Below are positions 1 through 5,974 of a stretch of 7,022 nucleotides of DNA, piece after piece. Every line of letters starts with the position of its first letter. Position 1 is the first letter of the stretch. Below the pieces are notes generated by a model that did not search any database, had not been told where the DNA came from, and was given only the letters and a program-made list of their open reading frames with translations. The stretch is from JBOGJG01 sp050747825 (GTDB taxonomy: Bacteria; Acidobacteriota; UBA6911; RPQK01; JBOGJG01). Location of the stretch: the NCBI GenBank assembly GCA_050747825.1, contig JBOGJG010000216.1, positions 1-7,022 of the forward strand, in the 5' to 3' direction. The translations under genes were made by a program, and so were the position numbers.

Positions 1-194
1 GACTCCGATCCTTGCTGGAATCCTGGAAAGACCAGCTTGAGCTGTTGTTTCTCCCGCCCTACTCTCCCGAACTCAACCCCACCGAGAGAATCTGGCGGTT
101 TACGCGCAGAAGCAAAACTCATAACACCTACTTCCCGAATCTGGAGGTACAGCCTTCCACACTGTGTGAATTCTTCGCAACCTTTACCGGACCC
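1..194 (+). pseudogene. IS630-family transposase, C-terminal fragment
   Basis: The frame starting at base 3 is open from the window edge and gives the C-terminal part of a DDE transposase of the IS630/Tc1-mariner type. The diagnostic block LPPYSPELNPTERIWR is encoded at about 54-101; its Glu in NPTER is expected to be the last acidic residue of the DDE triad. The following TRRSKTHNTYFPNLE continues the family pattern. The 5' part lies outside the window. At the 3' side there is no stop codon where one is expected after the FATFTGP segment (about 174-194); instead the frame runs straight into sulfatase-like sequence. The last roughly ten residues and the right terminal inverted repeat of the element therefore seem lost, which makes this a decayed remnant. 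The family call is firm from the motif; the exact junction is uncertain by about 6 bases. Confidence 0.8.
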
Positions 195-555
195 GCCGGC
201 CGGGTGGTGGAGGATATCGTCATGAGCATGGATCTGACTCCGACTGCTCTGGAAATTGCCGGAGTAAAGCCGGCAGTTGGATGGAGTCAGTTTGCTGGAT
301 GTGCTTCAAGGAAAAGGGAAGCTCCAGCGAGAGGCTATTTACTTTCACTATCAGGCTCCCCGGCAGCCCGCTCAATATGCTCTCATTCAAAAGGGCTGGA
401 AGTACCTGCGCGACAATCAGGAAAAGGAGCACCTTTTTCACCTGCAACAGTATCCTTATGAGCAAAGCGACCTTGTTGCCTCCCAACCGGCGCGCCTGGC
501 CCAAATGAAAGAACAATACAAAAATTGGAAGGAAGAGGTTCTTTCCAATTTTTAG
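195..555 (+). pseudogene. Sulfatase C-terminal remnant, frameshifted
   Basis: From about base 195 the transposase frame reads AGRVVEDIVMSMDLTPTALE and then IAGVKP, the typical C-terminal segment of type I (S1, arylsulfatase A-like) sulfatases that follows the WPG turn. Around 270-281 the similarity jumps to frame 1, which continues as LDGVSLLDVLQGKGKLQ, then a YFHYQ segment (the usual W/F-H-Y strand), KGWKYLRDNQ and a charged helical tail ending EEVLSNF at the TAG 553-555. One reading-frame change (net one extra base or two missing) plus some lost codons lies between 270 and 281. Everything N-terminal, including the C-x-P-x-R active site and metal ligands, is absent and replaced by the transposase tail. 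It cannot encode an active enzyme. It is a diverged paralogue of the sulfatase at 4165-5469, so the locus probably once held several sulfatases. Confidence 0.8.
520..553 (+). terminator. Hairpin overlapping the sulfatase stop
   Basis: A perfect 11-bp inverted repeat (AAAAATTGGAA at 520-530, TTCCAATTTTT at 543-553) with a 12-nt loop sits on the last codons of the sulfatase remnant, and the stop codon TAG uses its final T. The right arm ends in five T residues and the left arm starts with five A residues, so it could act as an intrinsic terminator in either direction. The stem is A/T-rich and there is no separate T tract, so the strength is doubtful. Confidence 0.5.
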
Positions 556-570
556 AATCGATCCAACTAT

Positions 571-806
571 AGGGTTTAACGATTATGCTCTTAGCTCAGC
601 AAAGTCCTCGTGTAAGACTCAAAGCCGTTCTGGGCCAGCGAATCTCACTGATAACGCGAATGATCAGGGTCTGGATCACTCCAGATGACAGTCCGAAGCT
701 TCCGATCCAGACCCTGATCATTCGCGTCATTCGCGTGATTGGTTGGCCTGAAACTACCGAGTCCCGCAGGACCTTTGCTGAGTTGACCGGATAATCATTT
801 AGGGTT
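571..806. repeat. Long imperfect inverted repeat, MITE-like
   Basis: This gene-free stretch of about 236 bp between the sulfatase remnant and the TonB receptor folds back on itself over nearly its whole length. The arms match at the centre (24 bp perfect, 654-677 with 704-727), moderately beside it (641-653 with 728-740), again well further out (CTCAGCAAAGTCC at 595-607 with GGACCTTTGCTGAG at 769-782, one base indel), and near the edges (GATTAT 581-586 with ATAATC 791-796). Open frames on both strands here mirror each other because of the symmetry and are not credible genes. The form fits a miniature inverted-repeat element or a large palindromic intergenic unit. No target-site duplication was recognised. 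Confidence 0.6.
654..727. repeat. Core 24-bp perfect stem-loop
   Basis: Bases 654-677 and 704-727 are exact reverse complements, separated by a 26-nt loop that contains AAGCTT. Each arm contains AGGGTCTG (or its complement) flanked by GATC on both sides. The 9-bp word CATTCGCGT at the end of the right arm is repeated at once (719-727 and 728-736). A transcript through this region would form a very stable hairpin on either strand. It lies 109 bp upstream of the proposed promoter of the TonB receptor, so it is more likely an insulating or mobile palindrome than part of that leader. Confidence 0.8.
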
Positions 807-835
807 TTGTTCCACCTGCAATTCAATTTTACATA

Positions 836-865
836 TTGAAAGATGCCTCGATGGTGTGTTATAGA
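836..865 (+). promoter_or_regulatory. Candidate sigma70 promoter of receptor gene
   Basis: TTGAAA (836-841) and TATAGA (860-865) are separated by 18 bp and match 5 of 6 and 4 of 6 consensus bases. A transcript would start near 872 and leave a leader of about 30 nt before the ATG at 903. This placement argues against the more upstream ATG at 843, which would lie inside the promoter. It is a motif match only. Confidence 0.4.
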
Positions 866-888
866 CAGCAGTAAGCCTTTTAAAAATT

Positions 889-905
889 CGAGGGATCACG
901 ATATG
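889..905 (+). promoter_or_regulatory. Ribosome binding site that decides the start
   Basis: GAGGG at 890-894 lies 8 nt before the ATG at 903-905, and that ATG begins a well-formed signal peptide. The in-frame ATG at 843 would add 20 polar residues in front of the signal peptide and has no clear Shine-Dalgarno, so 903 is preferred. Confidence 0.7.
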
Positions 906-3900
906 ACACGCCAATCCTGGATTGCAGTAGTCTTTCTGTCTCTGGCTGCCACGGCAACCGCAGTGGCGCAGGTTGAAACCGCCCGTCTGACCGGCACGGT
1001 AAAGGACTCCACGGGAGCCGTTTTACCTGGAGTCGAGCTATCGATCACCCACCTCGAGACCAACCGGCAGGTGGTGGCGCTTACCAACGAGCAGGGCCGA
1101 TACGTGTCGGTTCCTCTTCCCGTCGGCAGCTATCAAGTGACGGCGGAGCTACCCGGCTTCAAGCGGATCTCTCGCAGCGGCATTCGACTGCAGATCCAGG
1201 AGACGGCCGTGATCGATTTTACGCTCGAGATCGGTGAAATTACCGAAGTTGTACAGGTGACAGCCGACGCTCCTTTGCTCAATACGACCGATCCCACACA
1301 GAGCCAGGTGATCGACAACAAGAAAATTGTCGATATGCCTCTGAACGGGCGCGATTACCTGCAGCTTGCACTGCTTTCGGCGGGAGCCATTCAGCCGGTT
1401 GGCGGCCGCTTCGGAGGATTCAGCGCGGGTGGCCAGCGGACGACGCAGAATAATTACCTGCTCGATGGCGTGGACAACAACAACGTCCAGATTGCCGCTC
1501 AGGGCCGAAGAGCGGAAGCGGTCAAGCCGTCCATCGACGCCATTCAGGAATTCAAGGTGGTCACCAACTCTTTCTCGGCTGAATACGGCCGCGCGGCTGG
1601 GGGCGTAGTGAACGTCGTTTTGAAATCCGGCAGCAATGAGCTGCATGGCACCGTGTTCGGTTTTCTTCGAAACGAAGTTTTGGATGCCAAGAATTTCTTC
1701 GACGATCCGGACGCCGACAAGCCGCCATTCAAGAGAAGCCAGTTCGGCTTTTCGCTGGGCGGCCCCATCATCCGCGACAGGACTTTTTTCTTCGGCGACT
1801 ACGAGGGCACGCGCATCCGCGAATCAAGAACCGTCAACAACACGATCCCCACGCGAAAGATGCGCAGGGGCGACTTCTCTGAAGTGAGCGAAACCATTTT
1901 CGATCCAGCGACCTATGACCCTGAGACGGGGACTCGGCAAGCTTTTCCAAACAATATCATCCCTGAGAATCGGCTTGATCCGATCGCGCTCAAGGCGATA
2001 GCCTGGTATCCCGATCCTAATAGTGGCGGTCTCACCGAAAATTTCCTGTTCAATCCGCCTAATGTGGAGGACGTAGATAAATTCGATGTACGCGTGGACC
2101 ATCTCTTTGGACAAAGCGATAATGTCTACTATCGATTTAGTTACCAAAGAGAACTCGAGCCCTTTTCGCCGGCTCTTCCGCCTCCCGCTTATGGAGGTGG
2201 AGACAATGCCCGTTCATTTCACAACACCGGGATAAACACGGCCCTGGTCTGGAACCATGTCTTTACGCCCACCCTCATTTCTTCCAGTCGCGTCGCCTGG
2301 AACCGGCTCTTCAGCCAGATAACGGCGCCTATTGATGAAAACGTTAATGCAGAATTGGGTCTAAAAGGTGTTAACCAGACTATAGGAGGTGGACCTCAGT
2401 TCAGCATCAGCGGTTACACCAATCTGGGGATTGGCTCATTCGTGCCCAATCTGATCGATTCTCAAACACGCCAGCTCGTCAATGATACGACCTGGACTCG
2501 AGGTAGCCACAGCGTGAAATTCGGAGTCAACGTTCTGTGGCTGCAAAGCTACCTCTCGAATCCGCAGCAGGAGTTGGGAAACTTTGTTTTCAACGGCAAT
2601 TTTACGCGGGATCCGAAATCTCAGAAAGGAGGAGATGCCATGGCCGATTTCCTCCTGGGCATCCCCTGGCGGACCGACGTTTCGAACTCGATCTATATGA
2701 ATCTGCGTGCGCCCTTTTACCACTTTTATATTCAGGATGAATGGCGGGCGAGTTCCCGCCTCACGCTGAACTTCGGTATTCGATACGAGTTGAATTTGCC
2801 CTGGGTGGAGACGCGCAACGGCATTTCCAATTTTGATATCGACACCGATCCGGATAATCCTCGATTCATCGTAGCGCAAGAGGGGAGTCGATTCGATCGT
2901 GCCACCATGACGACTGACAAGGATAACTTTGGGCCCCGGCTGGGAGTCGCGTACCAAATCAGGCCCGGCACGGTGATTCGGGCTGGATACGGACTCTTTA
3001 CGGCCAACTACGAGGGAACAGGAGGAGCCCAGTTTCTGGAAGGAAACCCGCCTTTTCACATCAAGTCGCGAATCTCGACCGACAGCATCAATCCCAGCAT
3101 TCTCCTGAGAGAGGGCGTCCCTGAGGGTTTGATCACACCGGAAAGAGCGATTTCATTGCAATTTTCCTCCTTCGAGGTAGATCCCGAGCTTCCCTACAGC
3201 CAGCAGTGGAACCTGAACGTTCAGCAGACGCTGGCTCGAAATTGGGTGTGGGAGATCGGGTACTACGGCGCCAAGTCCAATCATCTCGTGAGGCGGGTCA
3301 ATGCCAACTGGGCTCTTCCGGGACCGGGCAATATTGATGCCAGGCGGCGTTATACATCGGCCATCTGGCCTGGGACCGACATCGTTGTTGCGCCACTGGC
3401 TGAAATGAACCGCCACCAGTTTGACGGCAATTCCAATTTCCATTCGCTCCAGACCCGGATCGAGAAGCGTTTTACTGCGGGTTTCAGCTTGCTCGGATCT
3501 TACATGTTCTCAAAAACAATGGGAGATTCCTGCGGCTTTGCAGGCTCTGGAAATGCGGGGGGCTGCGGGGTTCAAAATCCTCGGGATCTACGGGCCGAAT
3601 ACTCGCTGGATAACCAGCATATGCCTCATCGCTTCGTCACTAGCTCGATTTGGGAGCTGCCCTTCGGTCAGGGCAGGCGCTGGGGTTCAAGCTGGAACGG
3701 CATTGCCGATGCGCTTCTGGGCGGATGGAGCGTAGGCGGCATCGTTACGATTACCTCGGGCCAACCCAGAACACCAACCGTTCGAGGCAACCCTTCCAAC
3801 ACCGGAGACGACGATCGGCCTAATCTGCTGGGAGATCCCATCCTGCCTCGAGGAGAAAGAAGCATTGAAAGCTGGTTTAACACCGACGTGTTTGTGCCCA

Positions 3901-4157
3901 ACGAAAAGTTCTCCTACGGTAACGCCGGACGCAACATTATCTTCGAGCCCGGAAACGCCAACGTCGATTTTGCCGCCTACAAGCGCTTTTTCATTCAGGA
4001 GGATATGGCGATCCAGTTTCGATTCGAGGCTTTTAATTTTTTCAACACGCCTCATTTCGGTTCCCCGAACACGCAGGTTGGGAACCGTAACTTCGGACGC
4101 ATCACCGGCGTCGGCCGGCCGCGGAATCTCCAGTTCGGGCTGAAGTTTATCTTCTGA
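903..4157 (+). CDS. Oar-like TonB-dependent receptor
   Basis: The gene encodes an outer-membrane receptor of 1084 residues (start 903), predicted to import a ligand, probably an oligosaccharide, using energy from TonB-ExbBD. A signal peptide (MTRQSW, a hydrophobic stretch, then AVA|Q with cleavage near residue 22) is followed by a carboxypeptidase-regulatory-like beta-sandwich at about 27-107 (LTGTVKDSTGAVLPGVELSI, then LPVGSYQVTAELPGF). A plug domain follows at about 115-245 (MPLNGRDYLQL, NNYLLDGVDNNN, IDAIQEFKV, SAEYGRAAGGVVNVVLKSG). The beta-barrel segments run from there to the end, with repeated landmarks such as FGFSLGGPIIRDRTFFFGDYE. The protein ends LQFGLKFIF with a terminal Phe, the signal used for outer-membrane assembly. 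This architecture and length are characteristic of the large receptor family expanded in Acidobacteriota. No frame disruption is visible. The substrate is unknown; the adjacent sulfatase suggests a sulfated glycan (inference). Confidence 0.93.
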   Translation: MTRQSWIAVVFLSLAATATAVAQVETARLTGTVKDSTGAVLPGVELSITHLETNRQVVALTNEQGRYVSVPLPVGSYQVTAELPGFKRISRSGIRLQIQETAVIDFTLEIGEITEVVQVTADAPLLNTTDPTQSQVIDNKKIVDMPLNGRDYLQLALLSAGAIQPVGGRFGGFSAGGQRTTQNNYLLDGVDNNNVQIAAQGRRAEAVKPSIDAIQEFKVVTNSFSAEYGRAAGGVVNVVLKSGSNELHGTVFGFLRNEVLDAKNFFDDPDADKPPFKRSQFGFSLGGPIIRDRTFFFGDYEGTRIRESRTVNNTIPTRKMRRGDFSEVSETIFDPATYDPETGTRQAFPNNIIPENRLDPIALKAIAWYPDPNSGGLTENFLFNPPNVEDVDKFDVRVDHLFGQSDNVYYRFSYQRELEPFSPALPPPAYGGGDNARSFHNTGINTALVWNHVFTPTLISSSRVAWNRLFSQITAPIDENVNAELGLKGVNQTIGGGPQFSISGYTNLGIGSFVPNLIDSQTRQLVNDTTWTRGSHSVKFGVNVLWLQSYLSNPQQELGNFVFNGNFTRDPKSQKGGDAMADFLLGIPWRTDVSNSIYMNLRAPFYHFYIQDEWRASSRLTLNFGIRYELNLPWVETRNGISNFDIDTDPDNPRFIVAQEGSRFDRATMTTDKDNFGPRLGVAYQIRPGTVIRAGYGLFTANYEGTGGAQFLEGNPPFHIKSRISTDSINPSILLREGVPEGLITPERAISLQFSSFEVDPELPYSQQWNLNVQQTLARNWVWEIGYYGAKSNHLVRRVNANWALPGPGNIDARRRYTSAIWPGTDIVVAPLAEMNRHQFDGNSNFHSLQTRIEKRFTAGFSLLGSYMFSKTMGDSCGFAGSGNAGGCGVQNPRDLRAEYSLDNQHMPHRFVTSSIWELPFGQGRRWGSSWNGIADALLGGWSVGGIVTITSGQPRTPTVRGNPSNTGDDDRPNLLGDPILPRGERSIESWFNTDVFVPNEKFSYGNAGRNIIFEPGNANVDFAAYKRFFIQEDMAIQFRFEAFNFFNTPHFGSPNTQVGNRNFGRITGVGRPRNLQFGLKFIF

Positions 4158-4164
4158 TCGGCCA

Positions 4165-5469
4165 ATGGTTATGCCGCGAAAAACGCGAAAACCAGCGCCA
4201 ACAAAAGGTTTACTTTTGAGCGTTGCTGCGCTTTTCGCGCTGATGTTCGCGTTTTTCGCGGCAAAGCAAGCGGACGATTACTTCAACGTCATCTTCATCC
4301 TGGTGGACGACATGGGCTATGGAAACATCGGCGCTTACGGCAACAGCTATCACGAGACGCCCAACATCGACCGCCTGGCCGCCATGGGGATGCGCTTCAC
4401 CAACGCCTATGCGGCGGCTCCGAACTGCTCGCCGACCCGGGCCAGTCTCCTCACCGGAAAATGGCCTGCTCGTTTGCATCTTACTCAATATCTTCCGGGA
4501 AACAGCGAGCGTCTTCGTTACACCAAGCTCATTCAACCCGATTTGCCGGAGGGACTTCCGCTGGAAGAGATGACCATTGCCGAGATCTTGGGAGCGCTGG
4601 GTTACGCGACGGCCAGCATTGGCAAGTGGCACCTGGGCGGCGGGCGGTTCCTGCCCGAGCATCACGGATTCGATCTCAACTTCGGGGGCGGCCCTCAGGG
4701 GCACCACAGCAGCATGTTTGCTCCCTATGAAGTACCCGATATTTCCGATGCCGCGCCCGGCGAGTATCTAACCGATCGGCTTACCCGCGAAGCGGAGCGG
4801 TTCATGGAAGCCAACCGCGAGAGACCTTTTTTCCTGTATTTGCCGTTGTATGCGGTACACAGCCCGATTCAGGGGAAGGAAGATCTGATTGAGAAGTACG
4901 AAGCCGAATCGAATCCCGGTCCGAACAGCGATCCCGTCTACGCGGCCATGGTGGAGGGAGTGGACCAGAGCGTGGGCCGAATCCTGATCAAGTTGAGAGA
5001 GCTCGAGATTGATGATCGCACCGTACTGTTCTTCTTTTCCGATAATGGCGGCGTACGCCGGCTTGGAGCTTCCAACGGCCCGCTCCGCCAGGGTAAAAGC
5101 TGGCTATACGAGGGTGGTATCCGGGAGCCGCTCATCATTTACTGGCCGGGAGTCACCCCCACCGGCGGCGTCTCTCACACCCCCGTCAGCAGCGTCGATT
5201 TTTACTCGACTATTCTGGAGATCGTCGGTGTGAGTGGTACCGTTTTCGGTCGATCAGACGGTCTTAGCCTGGTTCCTCCCCTGCGTGGCGGCGGATCACT
5301 CGAGCGCCGGACACTTTACTGGCACTACCCGCACTACTCCAACGCGGGCAGCCCTCCCTGCGGGGCCATCCGCGAAGGTGATTACAAGCTGATCGAGTTT
5401 TTCGAAGACGGAAATGTGGAGCTATACAACCTGGCCGAGGACATGGGTGAAACCCGCAATCTATTCTAG
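4165..5469 (+). CDS. S1-family sulfatase, C-terminus shortened
   Basis: This is a type I, arylsulfatase A-like sulfatase of 434 residues, which would hydrolyse sulfate esters on a glycan or aryl compound. A basic N-terminus and hydrophobic segment (residues 15-33) indicate export. Key residues are intact: calcium ligands in VDDMGYG (D48, D49), the formylglycine motif C88-S-P-T-R followed by ASLLTGK, GKWHLG (K154, H156), AVHSP (H232), FSDNGG (D293, N294) and a following Lys (K311). C88 needs conversion by a maturation enzyme that is not in this window. The start is 7 bp after the receptor's stop, suggesting one operon; ATG 4171 is an alternative start. The protein stops at YNLAEDMGETRNLF, just where the family normally continues with a charged helix. 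The remnant at 195-555 has 27 more residues past the matching point. Neither other forward frame resumes sulfatase-like sequence. The clipped end may be a deletion or insertion scar, so activity is uncertain. Confidence 0.9.
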   Translation: MVMPRKTRKPAPTKGLLLSVAALFALMFAFFAAKQADDYFNVIFILVDDMGYGNIGAYGNSYHETPNIDRLAAMGMRFTNAYAAAPNCSPTRASLLTGKWPARLHLTQYLPGNSERLRYTKLIQPDLPEGLPLEEMTIAEILGALGYATASIGKWHLGGGRFLPEHHGFDLNFGGGPQGHHSSMFAPYEVPDISDAAPGEYLTDRLTREAERFMEANRERPFFLYLPLYAVHSPIQGKEDLIEKYEAESNPGPNSDPVYAAMVEGVDQSVGRILIKLRELEIDDRTVLFFFSDNGGVRRLGASNGPLRQGKSWLYEGGIREPLIIYWPGVTPTGGVSHTPVSSVDFYSTILEIVGVSGTVFGRSDGLSLVPPLRGGGSLERRTLYWHYPHYSNAGSPPCGAIREGDYKLIEFFEDGNVELYNLAEDMGETRNLF

Positions 5470-5518
5470 GCGCCTCTCCGGCTGCCTGCAGGGCTTCCGG
5501 TCGGTTACTTCTTTCCTT

Positions 5519-5561
5519 CCAGCATTGGTGCAGCATTGGCCAGCATTGGTGCAGCATTGGC
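5519..5561. repeat. Two tandem copies of a 21-bp unit
   Basis: Bases 5520-5540 and 5541-5561 are identical, and the base before each copy also agrees. Each unit is itself two near-copies, CAGCATTGGTG and CAGCATTGGC, so the array holds four CAGCATTGG words. It lies 50 bp after the end of the sulfatase, in non-coding sequence. No function is evident. Confidence 0.9.
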
Positions 5562-5885
5562 GGCTCTCACCCACCACCCTACAAGCTCTCCCAGGTTCCT
5601 TGGCAGTTCTCTCAAGACGCGCCCTCCCCTTTCACCCCGGAGGGCCCGAACAGGGCTCTGGTTCGTTGCTTCCTCCTCGGTTGCAGGCTTCACCTTATCC
5701 GGCCGGCCGGCCACCATCATTGGTGTAACGAGGCCGAATCGGGTTCGCTTCTCGCTAGGGCTCATCCCTTCGCTGTCCAGGAGTCTCTCTCCTTTTGCCT
5801 TATAGCTCTCGCTATAGAACCGGCCCTGCTTCCTCTGCTCGGTTACCCTCACAAAGGAGACCGCAGCTACGTGTTGAACGAGCAA

Positions 5886-5903
5886 TTGACACATTTGACA
5901 CAT
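5886..5903. repeat. Tandem 9-bp repeat TTGACACAT
   Basis: Two exact adjacent copies of TTGACACAT (5886-5894, 5895-5903) are followed by an inverted partial copy (CAGTCAAAT, 5906-5914). Each copy contains TTGACA, a perfect -35 box on the plus strand, but no plus-strand gene follows, so promoter function is unlikely. The spacing would also suit a small operator, though no regulator can be named. Confidence 0.6.
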
Positions 5904-5920
5904 TTCAGTCAAATAGATCT

Positions 5921-5937
5921 GCCAGGCTTATCCTGGC
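5921..5937 (-). terminator. Weak hairpin after deacetylase-like gene
   Basis: GCCAGG (5921-5926) and CCTGGC (5932-5937) form a perfect 6-bp GC-rich stem with a 5-nt loop, 37 bp beyond the stop codon of the minus-strand gene. No run of T follows on the minus strand, so intrinsic termination would be inefficient; it could be a 3'-end stabilising hairpin instead. Confidence 0.3.
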
Positions 5938-5974
5938 GCTCCGGATTTCACGGATTGATGCCACTTAGGTTAAC

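Larger units (their letters stand above)
5470..5974. other. Gene-poor intergenic region with small hairpins
   Basis: About 500 bp between the shortened sulfatase and the convergent deacetylase-like gene hold no gene I can recognise. A 135-residue open frame on the minus strand (5505-5912) has no family-like motifs and begins and ends in translated repeats, so it is not called. Small perfect hairpins are present: TATAGC/GCTATA around a TCTC loop at 5801-5816 (GAGA, a GNRA tetraloop, in minus-strand RNA), CACCA/TGGTG at 5712-5725, and a 7-bp stem with one G-U pair at 5641-5659. A GGCC triplet repeat lies at 5701-5712. It may be the remains of an inserted structured element, read on the minus strand, that cut off the sulfatase. 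No group II intron domain V was found. Confidence 0.45.

Noticed and set aside
585..826. Open frames of 69 and 76 residues on opposite strands (585-794 plus, 596-826 minus)
   Set aside because: Both are translations of the same inverted repeat; their peptides resemble each other only because of the palindrome, and neither has a ribosome binding site or family motif.
843..902. Upstream ATG at 843 as the start of the TonB receptor
   Set aside because: It would add 20 polar residues before the signal peptide, overlaps the candidate promoter, and lacks a Shine-Dalgarno, whereas ATG 903 has GAGGG 8 nt upstream.
1149..1646. Long minus-strand open frames inside the receptor (also 2436-3059, 3687-4055, and 4210-4707 in the sulfatase)
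   Set aside because: They are antisense shadows of genes with clear domain content and show no motifs of their own.
5886..5903. TTGACA boxes as a plus-strand promoter
   Set aside because: No plus-strand gene follows; the next gene is convergent, and the two boxes arise from a 9-bp tandem copy.
5505..5912. 135-residue minus-strand open frame beginning MTEMCQMCQ and ending in ANAAPML repeats
   Set aside because: Its ends are translated tandem DNA repeats, its interior has no recognisable domain, and it overlaps a hairpin-rich region; more likely non-coding.
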